The notes beneath the pieces were generated by a model. That model ran no database searches. It had not been told where the DNA came from and worked only from the letters and a program-made list of their open reading frames with translations. Both the position numbers and the translations under genes were made by a program. A DNA stretch of 48,391 nucleotides from Coriobacteriales bacterium (GTDB taxonomy: Bacteria > Actinomycetota > Coriobacteriia > Coriobacteriales > UBA8131): NCBI GenBank assembly GCA_031256715.1, contig JAIRQA010000125.1, positions 1-48,391 on the forward strand, in the 5' to 3' direction. Positions within the stretch are counted from its first letter, which is position 1. Each line of letters opens with the position of its first letter. Below are positions 41,927 to 48,391 of this stretch, in pieces.

Positions 41927-44206
41927 ATGAGATTTAAAATTGAACATCAAATTCCAGGTCGCATTCGTGTTCGTTTCTCTGGTCGTCTTAGCGCGGTAAA
42001 CGCTATTGCGTTAGAAACGTTTTTGCATACGCAACCACTTGTTATCGGCTGTGTTGTTTACGAGCGCACTGGCTCGCTTGCTATTACCTACAATTTCGCG
42101 GCAGACTCAGCGAATTTAAATGCTTTAGACAAAGACGAGTTTCATAACAAGTCTGAAAGCAAACAAATTGCGGCAGACTCTACAAATTTAAATGCTTTAG
42201 ACTATTGCGATGGGACGCCATCAAGCGAAGGTGAAAGCTGTGCCGCAAGAACTGCAATTCTCAACATGTTATTAGAACTTTCAGCAGATGATCTTGCTAA
42301 GTATCGTCCATCCGAAGAGATGGCCTTGGCGCTTCAGTCAGACAAACTTTTCCAGAAAATAGTGGTTACAACTGCCATTCATGTTGTCACTCACTATTTT
42401 TTGCCGACACCCTTGTCTGCCGCATGGAGTATTTTTAGGGCTGCCGGCTACATCTTGCGCGGACTGCGCTCGCTTCTGCATGGTCGAGTTGATGTACCTG
42501 TATTAGATGGTGCCGCTATGGCATCTTGTCTTGCAAAAGGCGACTTTGGAACCGCAGGATCGGCTATGTTTATGCTCACTATTAGTGAGTTGTTAGAAGA
42601 ACAAACACGAAAACGCTCAGAGCAGAGTTTAATATCGTCACTTTTAGAGGTCTCAGAGAAAGTTTGGTTGGTGAGAAGAGCCAACGAATCTGATGGTGAC
42701 ACTAAATTATGTGAGCCAAGTGAACCATACGAAGAGGAAATTTTTGTTGAGGCATCTACTCTTAAAGAAGGCGATTTAATTGTGCTAAGAACCGGGCAAT
42801 CGCTGCCTGTTGATGGTGTTGTTGCCAGTGGCGAGGCGTGGGTTAATCAATCTGTGCTTACCGGCGAGTCGGCATGCGTTTTACGTACCTTAGGCGATGA
42901 TGTCTTTGCGGGCACTGCCATAGATGATGGCGAACTGCAGGTGCGAGTTACGGCCGCCCCGGAAAAGACGCGCTTGCGTTCCATTGTTGGTCTTGTAGAG
43001 CAAGCCGAAAGTTTAAAGTCGGCAAACCAACAACGTATGGAAAAACTTGCTGATCGCATTGTTCCATTCAATCTGCTTTATGCCGGTATTGTTTTTGCTG
43101 CTACGCGTTCACTAGAGAAACTTTCGGCAGCGTTGATGGTAGATTACTCCTGCGCGTTGCGTCTTACTGGTTCTATCGCTGCGCTAGCGGCTATGCATGA
43201 GGCGGCGACAATTGGTTTAAGAGTTAAGGGTTCTAAGGCATTTGAGTCTGTCGCGGCAGCAGATACCATAGTTTTTGATAAGACAGGAACTCTTACACAG
43301 GCAATACCAGCAGTGGCTGACATTTTGCCTTTAGGTGATTGGAATCAAACCGAGGTTATTAGACTTGCCGCTTGTTTAGAAGAGCACTTTCCACATCCTG
43401 TTGCGCGAGCTGTTGTTGCCGAGGCACAGGCGCGCGGCATCGATCACCGCGAGCGCCACGCAGAAGTAGAGTATATTGTCGCGCATGGGATTGTGTCGTC
43501 TTTAGATGGCAAGCGTGCAATTATTGGCAGTGGTCATTTTGTTTTTGATGATGAGAATATCCCTCGCTGTGCCCAATGCGATAGCTTGCTGGCAACTGCG
43601 TCTTCTGATGCGTCGCCATTATATCTTGCTGTGGATGGCAAACTTGTTGGTGTCATACTAATTAGTGACCCGCTTAAAGATGGTATAGCCGACACTATTG
43701 TGTCTTTGCGTGATATTGGTTTTAAGCGTGTCATAATGCTTACTGGTGATAACTATAATACCGCCGCTTTTATTGCCAACTCTGCTGGTATAACTGAATT
43801 CGTTGCCGACATGCTACCCGAAGACAAGCATCAATTTATTCGCAAGCTAAAAAATGATGGCTTTACCGTGATGATGGTTGGCGATGGCGTTAATGACTCA
43901 CCGGCATTAGGTGAAGCCAATGTGGGTGTTGCTATGGGTAGAGGTGCTGCTATTGCTCGCGAAGTTGCCGATGTTACCTTGGCATCTGACGATCTTAACG
44001 CATTATTGCAACTGCGCCTCCTAAGTAAGCGCCTGATGCAACGCACTAACACTGCCTACACTTCATCAATTATTGTAAATACCGCTCTGTTGTTATTAGG
44101 CACAGCAGGTGTTGTGACTCCATCGCTGTCGTCTTTGCTTCACAATACTACGACAGTGGCATTAAGCTTAAATGGCGTTCGCGGCTATTTGGGCGAGGCG
44201 AAATAG
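41927..44206 (+). CDS. P1B-type (heavy-metal) P-type ATPase
   Basis: A 759-residue membrane cation pump. It opens with an HMA_2-like domain (RFKIEHQIPGRIRVRF) lacking the CxxC metal site. Then come actuator loop LTGES, phosphorylation motif DKTGTLT, the HP motif in EEHFPHPVARAV, TGDN, and the hinge GDGVNDSPAL. In the metal-binding membrane helix the usual CPCALxLATP is YSCALRLTGS, keeping only the second Cys. Such variants form a P1B subgroup of uncertain specificity. A 33-bp stretch is duplicated about 70 bp apart near residues 58-92 (ADSANLNALD). It pairs with the DUF6110-like gene upstream. The start lacks a strong ribosome binding site. Confidence 0.88.
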   Translation: MRFKIEHQIPGRIRVRFSGRLSAVNAIALETFLHTQPLVIGCVVYERTGSLAITYNFAADSANLNALDKDEFHNKSESKQIAADSTNLNALDYCDGTPSSEGESCAARTAILNMLLELSADDLAKYRPSEEMALALQSDKLFQKIVVTTAIHVVTHYFLPTPLSAAWSIFRAAGYILRGLRSLLHGRVDVPVLDGAAMASCLAKGDFGTAGSAMFMLTISELLEEQTRKRSEQSLISSLLEVSEKVWLVRRANESDGDTKLCEPSEPYEEEIFVEASTLKEGDLIVLRTGQSLPVDGVVASGEAWVNQSVLTGESACVLRTLGDDVFAGTAIDDGELQVRVTAAPEKTRLRSIVGLVEQAESLKSANQQRMEKLADRIVPFNLLYAGIVFAATRSLEKLSAALMVDYSCALRLTGSIAALAAMHEAATIGLRVKGSKAFESVAAADTIVFDKTGTLTQAIPAVADILPLGDWNQTEVIRLAACLEEHFPHPVARAVVAEAQARGIDHRERHAEVEYIVAHGIVSSLDGKRAIIGSGHFVFDDENIPRCAQCDSLLATASSDASPLYLAVDGKLVGVILISDPLKDGIADTIVSLRDIGFKRVIMLTGDNYNTAAFIANSAGITEFVADMLPEDKHQFIRKLKNDGFTVMMVGDGVNDSPALGEANVGVAMGRGAAIAREVADVTLASDDLNALLQLRLLSKRLMQRTNTAYTSSIIVNTALLLLGTAGVVTPSLSSLLHNTTTVALSLNGVRGYLGEAK

Positions 44207-44325
44207 ATTATGAAAAACTGGTTATGATAGACTGGTCATGAAGAAAAGCTATGAAATACTGGTTATAAAAGACAAGCCGTGAAATACAATCCATGAAAAG
44301 CTCGTTATGAAAGATGCGCCATGAA
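44207..44325 (+). repeat. Short tandem repeats ahead of the hypothetical gene
   Basis: Degenerate units of GAAAWACTGGTTATGAWAGA (about 20 bp) recur five to six times in the 115-bp gap after the ATPase gene and run into the next start codon. Confidence 0.7.
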
Positions 44326-45130
44326 AAGCACCAACGCTGTTAATCTGCAGTCAACGACTATAACATCTAATTTAACGCTACCCGATTTACGCGCTTGGCG
44401 TACTAGTATGCTAGCATCATATCGTAATTACTTCGATGGCAACATTATGGGTGCAATTGTTGTTGTAAAGGAGCGCGAAGACGATACAAAAAGGCATGAA
44501 AGTGATGCCATAAAAAGCGCTCTAGAAAAACTTGATATAGGCGCAAGCTCGCAGTTAAGCGTCTTTCTTTTGCCAAAGGCAGATGCCAAAGCTACTGCCG
44601 ATACTTGTTTAAGCCCTATTGCAAATGATAACGTAAAAGACGGCGATTGTCTGACTGATGGCTCGCGTCTAACTGCCAACTTGCGACAGAATGCAAGCTC
44701 GCGATTGGATGAGGGAGCGCGAGCAACTGCCAACTTGCGACAGAATGCAAGCTCGCGTCTAACTGCCAATCAGCTGCTTTATCTTATAGAGTCAGCGGAT
44801 CCAATGTTAGTTATAGTCTTAGATGAACCATCACGATTGCTTATTAATGAGTCATGGAAAGCTATTGAACAACAGTTAAGTGGCAGCGATACGCTTCAAG
44901 AGGCCTCACAAAGTGAACCTTCTGTCACTTATGAGACACCATCAATCGTACCATTAGAAGCATGGAGTACAAGAAGCGTTTTAGGTAGAACATATATCAG
45001 CCTTGATGAGTTTGGCGCCGCCTTAGCTATGGATGCAAGCAAAGATGCAAGCGTTCAACAACGCAACAAGGCAAAAGAACAAAAGCAGCTTGCTTGGCAG
45101 ATGTTAAAACAAGCTGTCGCGTATCTCTAA
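44321..45130 (+). CDS. Hypothetical protein, unrecognised
   Basis: A 269-residue cytoplasmic protein with no motif I recognise. Segments LPDLRAWRTSMLASYRNYFDG, IMGAIVVVKERE, LYLIESADPMLVIVLDEPSRLLIN (short of a Walker B), VPLEAWSTRSVLGRTYISLDEFG and a Lys/Gln-rich helical C-terminus suggest an alpha/beta fold. The middle contains a 63-bp duplication (ANLRQNASSRL twice). The start is uncertain because the repeats upstream contain several ATGs and no ribosome binding site. It lies between the P-type ATPase and the convergent ferredoxin gene. Confidence 0.6.
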   Translation: MKSTNAVNLQSTTITSNLTLPDLRAWRTSMLASYRNYFDGNIMGAIVVVKEREDDTKRHESDAIKSALEKLDIGASSQLSVFLLPKADAKATADTCLSPIANDNVKDGDCLTDGSRLTANLRQNASSRLDEGARATANLRQNASSRLTANQLLYLIESADPMLVIVLDEPSRLLINESWKAIEQQLSGSDTLQEASQSEPSVTYETPSIVPLEAWSTRSVLGRTYISLDEFGAALAMDASKDASVQQRNKAKEQKQLAWQMLKQAVAYL

Positions 45131-45153
45131 ATGAAGATTGTAGGTTCGCGCCG

Positions 45154-45395
45154 CAACTCGTCCATATGTCACGTCGCTTGCGCTGGCGCCTTCGCTCCGC
45201 AACGCGTCCATATGTCACGTCGCTTGCGCTGGCGCCTTCTCAACACAACACGCATCTGCCGCGCTGTTTGCGCTGGCGCCTTCTCACCGCAAAGCACACA
45301 TGTTGCGATGCTTGTCTCGGCACCATCTCACCGCAAAGCACACATGTTGTGATGCTTGTCTCGGCACCATCACAACACAACACGCACAACCCAAA
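45154..45395 (+). repeat. Degenerate 44-48-bp tandem repeat
   Basis: About five units, each with a CTTGCGCTGGCGCCTTCTCA or CTTGTCTCGGCACCATCTCA core and an ending such as CCGCAAAGCACAC. The first two and last two units pair up as closest relatives. The repeats fill the gap between the hypothetical gene and the convergent ferredoxin gene. Confidence 0.8.
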
Positions 45396-45413
45396 TCTCA
45401 TTGGCAGTTGTAC

Positions 45414-45602
45414 TTAATCTTCCTCAATATCCTCAATAGCACCCATCGGACACTCTTCCATGCAATCGCCGCAACCAATGCAAGCATCCTCATTTACAAC
45501 TGAGACTGAGCTGCCAACAATATCTAATACAGTTTGCTCGCAGACATCAACACAAATTCCACAGGCCGAACATTCGTCGGTGTTAATTATAGGGCGTGCC
45601 AT
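45414..45602 (-). CDS. 2[4Fe-4S] ferredoxin
   Basis: A 62-residue ferredoxin with two Cys motifs: CSACGICVDVCEQ and CIGCGDCMEECPMGAI, the last with the typical Cys-Pro. Acidic overall (ends EDIEED), as usual for low-potential electron carriers in anaerobes. The ATG has AAAGGAA upstream and a good promoter 47 bp before it. A single-gene transcript is likely. Confidence 0.95.
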   Translation of the reverse strand: MARPIINTDECSACGICVDVCEQTVLDIVGSSVSVVNEDACIGCGDCMEECPMGAIEDIEED

Positions 45603-45648
45603 AGTTAATTCCTTTCATTCGTAGGCGTGTATCCCTTCCGCACGCGTA

Positions 45649-45677
45649 ACTATACAAATATGCCGGCATAATGGCAA
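45649..45677 (-). promoter_or_regulatory. Promoter of the ferredoxin gene
   Basis: Minus strand: TTGCCA, exact 17-bp spacer containing the palindrome ATGCCGGCAT, then TATAGT. The start point would be about 40 bp before the ferredoxin ATG. The spacer palindrome could be an operator. Confidence 0.7.
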
Positions 45678-45887
45678 GCATCATTTTAGTAACAATTCCG
45701 TGTAGTAGCAAAGTAGCGCCTTTACGGAAGAAATTCAATGATATGTTTCATCTTTCATTATGTCGAGAAAAACTTCTATCAACCATCGCATCTATTCTAT
45801 CGTTAATTTTAGCAACAGGCTTACTTAGTATCTAAATACTTCTTCGCTTGAAAATTCACTTCGTCCTACTCACTCACTAATTTGCGC

Positions 45888-46075
45888 ACTCACATATGCA
45901 CACACGCGCACGCACGCGCACATGCAGCGCTCACGCGCTCACGCGCTCACGCGCTCACGCGCTCACGCGCTCACGCACACGCACACATGCACACAAACAT
46001 GCACACACGTACGCACACACATGCACACACGCACTCACACACGCATACACGCACACATGCACACACGCACACACT
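45888..46075. repeat. CA/CG-rich alternating purine-pyrimidine tract
   Basis: About 190 bp almost entirely of CA, CG and TG dinucleotide steps (ACACGCACACATGCACAC type), including six copies of the 8-mer GCGCTCAC (45927-45974). Frames through it (Thr/His or Ala/Arg-rich) are not genes. Such tracts can adopt left-handed Z-DNA. Confidence 0.9.
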
Positions 46076-46189
46076 CTTTACCTCTTTCTGCCCTTTGTTC
46101 TGTCCTTTGTTCCAACGTGTAGCGACGCAGTTAGAAGCAAATAAAAAGTTATGTGCTGGTTTCCCCAAACATATTTAGTTAGCTGGCTA

Positions 46190-46260
46190 TAGGCTTGTGA
46201 TAGATTTTTGATAGATTCCTGATAGCTTACCGATGGCTTCCTGATAGATTCCTGATAGTC
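46190..46260 (+). repeat. Short tandem repeat GATAGATTCCT
   Basis: About five degenerate 12-14-bp units (GATAGATTTTT, GATAGATTCCT, GATAGCTTACC, GATGGCTTCCT, GATAGATTCCT). The remaining bases to 46491, where the cpaB promoter should lie, hold a near-duplicate GAAAACTATTCTGATG / GAAACTATTCTCATG (about 46351 and 46389). Confidence 0.7.
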
Positions 46261-46491
46261 ACACTTTAGTCTTTTGAAACACAATTGATTGCTTCATTAT
46301 ATCTATTTGATGTGTGTTTTATAGAGTTTCGATTGAAATAGTTCATAATGCGAAAACTATTCTGATGTGGTTTTGAAGGCTTACACTGTGAAACTATTCT
46401 CATGCAAAAAAGCAGTTGTTTTCTGGCAGGTTAAACAGAAAGCAAAAATGACTGTTTAGACTTATTAACAGGTGCAGATAAAGGAGAAGTT

Positions 46492-47265
46492 TTGCAGAAA
46501 TCAAAAAAGCATATAGTTATTGCTATTGCAACGGGGCTCATTAGTGCGGCGCTTATTTGGTTTTATGCCAGTGACCTGCAAACTAGATCACAGCTAGCAC
46601 GAGAGCAAGCGCTTGATGGTTATGGTGGTGAACAAGTAGCAGTCTATGTCGCCAATCGCGATGTTGCGGCAGGCGAGACACTTAGCGCTGCTAATACAGA
46701 ATTAAGAACCTGGGTTGCCGAACTTTTACCACAGGGTGCAATCGGCGATGCTACACAGGTTTATGGTTCTACGATTAATGTTCCATTGCTAAAAGGTGAA
46801 CCAGTGCTTGCAGCCAAAATTGGTATGACATCAGATCCTGTCGTTGTGCCAGATGGTCTTTGCGCATTAAGTATAGCTGTAGATGACGTGCAGGCTGTGG
46901 GTGGTTCTGTGACTCCAGGGTGTGCAGTAAATGTTTATGCAACGGGTGCTGTAGGCGCTTCATTAGTTGCACAGGATGTGCTGGTCTTAGATACCAGCAA
47001 TAAGATGTCGGTTGCAAATAGGTCAACATCAACGGTAGCGTCGTCGTCCTCAACATTACTTTCCTCGTCTGGCGCAAGAACAAGTCTTAAGTGGGTGACT
47101 TTGGCAGTTGACCCTCAGCAAGTTCAAGAGATTCTGGTTGCAGCTCGTGATAAGAGTCTGAATTTAGTATTGCCAGGAAACGATAGCACGTTCGCTTTAG
47201 ATAATGCTAGCATATTAGCTTTAGATAACGCTAGCAACAATAGCTCATCAACATTGGAAAGGTAA
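46492..47265 (+). CDS. cpaB: Flp pilus assembly protein CpaB/RcpC (SAF domain)
   Basis: A 257-residue protein. It starts with a membrane anchor (HIVIAIATGLISAALIWFYA), then a SAF domain (about 45-115: QVAVYVANRDVAAGETLSAAN, described in part; VNVPLLKGEPVLAAK-like INVPLLKGEPVLAAKIG), then the RcpC/CpaB domain (LCALSIAVDDVQAVGGSVTPGCAVNVYA, in part) and VTLAVDPQQVQEILVAARD. CpaB/RcpC is an envelope component of the Tad secretion channel. The start is TTG with AAGGAG 5 bp upstream. The C-terminus has an Asn/Ser-rich tail with duplicated LALDNAS units. It begins a Tad operon going out of the window. Confidence 0.85.
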   Translation: MQKSKKHIVIAIATGLISAALIWFYASDLQTRSQLAREQALDGYGGEQVAVYVANRDVAAGETLSAANTELRTWVAELLPQGAIGDATQVYGSTINVPLLKGEPVLAAKIGMTSDPVVVPDGLCALSIAVDDVQAVGGSVTPGCAVNVYATGAVGASLVAQDVLVLDTSNKMSVANRSTSTVASSSSTLLSSSGARTSLKWVTLAVDPQQVQEILVAARDKSLNLVLPGNDSTFALDNASILALDNASNNSSSTLER

Positions 47266-47268
47266 GTC

Positions 47269-48391
47269 ATGTTGTCTGCTTCTAAACCATGTGCATACGC
47301 ATTTAGACCTGAGCCATCTAAATCTTCAATTGAGCAAAATGGCACTGCTGCTGATGCTTTTGTCTTTGATGTTCATTTGCGACCACACGCTGTTCAGTCA
47401 TTTTTTAGTGCGGTTGCCGCCAGATATGCGCTTCGGGATATGGACAGCGGCGTGCAAGTGATTATCGTTGAGCGCCAATGCGAGGTTTCGCCACTTAATC
47501 TTGCTGCCGCAATTGTTAAGGATTGCCCCGCACGTGATGTTTATCTCTTAAATGATAATCCAACCGGAACCTTGCTTGCTAGGTGCCGATACGTTGGTGC
47601 ACGAGGGGTTATAAGTGCCATTCAGGCAGTGAGTATGCTGGGCTTCTCACCATTTACAGCGGCTGCAAATACGGCTGTATCTACGCTTGCATCTCGCGCG
47701 ACACTAGATATGCCAACTAAAGAGTTGCCAGATCAGGCAAGCCTACTAACTAATCGTGTCAAAAATGAACAGATTAATCATCAAGGTCAAGATAGTGTTA
47801 AAACTCATAGCTATAAGCAAAACCAAATGAGTGCGCTAAGCCAAATTTGTCATCAAAAACAGGCTGACATAGATGGTATAGCTAGCTCTAAAAATCAGAA
47901 TGGGGTTTTTGTTCTGCATAATCATCATGGCGAAGAGATTTCTCATGATAAAGAGAACCTTCAAAGAAAAGAGATGCTCCAAGGTAAGTCGGACGCTCAG
48001 GTAATAAGCTTTATTTCTGGTAGGGGCGGCACAGGAAAGAGCACACTTGCGCTTTTAAGTGCAGTTGAATTATTCAGACGTGGTTGCAAGGTGGCACTGA
48101 TAGATCTCGACTTACAGTTTGGTGATTTGGGGTATCTTATAGGCTCAGAAAAAGACCTGCAGCTTAGACGACTGCGCATTAACGATTTTGCACGTGGTGT
48201 CGCGAATCCAATTGTAAATGCGGCAACAGAGCATCAGTGTCTCACTTTGTTTGAAGCTACAGATAGCCCCGAACTTGCAGAAGAACTAGTTGGCAGGCTT
48301 ACAGATATTCTTGATATAATTCGCCCACAATTTGATGTTCTTATCATAAACACGTCATCATTTTTTAATGAACTTGGTGCCATTGTTGCTC
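47269..48391 (+). CDS. TadZ/CpaE-like pilus-localising ATPase (partial, runs off the end)
   Basis: At least 374 codons visible. An N-terminal atypical receiver-like domain (about 25-125: FVFDVHLRPHAVQSFF, VQVIIVERQ, GARGVISAIQAVSMLG) is followed by a long Gln/Asn/Lys-rich linker (about 150-240). A ParA/MinD-type ATPase domain comes next, with deviant Walker A FISGRGGTGKSTLA at about residue 247 and VALIDLDLQFGDLGYLIG, the CpaE/TadZ pattern. TadZ localises the pilus machine to the pole or septum and partners with TadA. The ATG at 47269 is 3 bp past the cpaB stop. tadA, tadB and tadC are expected beyond 48391. Confidence 0.88.
   Translation, partial: MLSASKPCAYAFRPEPSKSSIEQNGTAADAFVFDVHLRPHAVQSFFSAVAARYALRDMDSGVQVIIVERQCEVSPLNLAAAIVKDCPARDVYLLNDNPTGTLLARCRYVGARGVISAIQAVSMLGFSPFTAAANTAVSTLASRATLDMPTKELPDQASLLTNRVKNEQINHQGQDSVKTHSYKQNQMSALSQICHQKQADIDGIASSKNQNGVFVLHNHHGEEISHDKENLQRKEMLQGKSDAQVISFISGRGGTGKSTLALLSAVELFRRGCKVALIDLDLQFGDLGYLIGSEKDLQLRRLRINDFARGVANPIVNAATEHQCLTLFEATDSPELAEELVGRLTDILDIIRPQFDVLIINTSSFFNELGAIVA

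Noticed and set aside
45882-46178. Thr/His-rich and Ala/Arg-rich open frames.
   Set aside because: They are translations of the CA/CG tract, with no start signals.

Overview
The window looks like chromosome of a moderately low-GC member of the Coriobacteriia (Actinomycetota), most likely near Eggerthellaceae. This rests on inference from gene content: Tat-exported lipoprotein oxidoreductases, FAD-dependent reductases of the fumarate reductase family, multi-cluster ferredoxins, a ferredoxin-tailed aldo/keto reductase and a Tad pilus locus with FHA and WG-repeat accessories. No 16S or database search was possible.

Layout. 1-8347 (+): distal part of a Tad (Flp pilus) locus: C-terminus of a DUF5702-like protein, a lipoprotein, a Flp1-like pilin, two TadE-like pseudopilins, a zinc-ribbon membrane protein, the prepilin peptidase, a TPR/WG-repeat protein, and a DUF6382-FHA protein split by an apparent frameshift. 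8551-8682: tRNA-Ser(GCU) and a strong terminator. 8855-18942: a respiratory/regulatory module bounded by two related MITE-like elements in opposite orientation. It holds a MocR regulator with a tandem operator array, an orphan NarL/LuxR regulator, napD-napA with a 35-bp iteron array in the napA leader, a Tat FAD reductase and a small membrane protein. 19052-19654: a dense cluster of REP palindromes. 19857-24764: a four-cluster ferredoxin diverging from mazG-eno across a 20-bp intergenic region, then a polyprenyl synthetase. 25199-29225 (-): a bacteriocin-type ABC exporter pair (lactococcin-972 type) and an aldo/keto reductase. 29707-32852 (+): a MacB-like ATPase and a frameshifted FtsX-type permease. 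33027-35811 (-): ppx/gppA, divIC-like and hpf. 36120-36700: remnants of a type I restriction subunit and a serine recombinase. 36754-45602: mfd, maf, a DUF6110 protein, a P1B-type ATPase, an unknown gene and a 2[4Fe-4S] ferredoxin. 46492 to the end: cpaB and tadZ/cpaE, the start of another (or a split) Tad operon.

The most striking property is repetition at every scale. There are REP elements with a GTAG foot and swapped palindrome cores, MITE-like elements, arrays of 14-, 17-, 18-, 30- and 35-bp units in promoter regions, duplicated gene 3' ends, and in-frame repeat expansions (12, 39, about 63 and 70 bp) inside at least eight unrelated genes. Two genes are interrupted by single-base frameshifts, which could be real, programmed, or sequencing/assembly errors.
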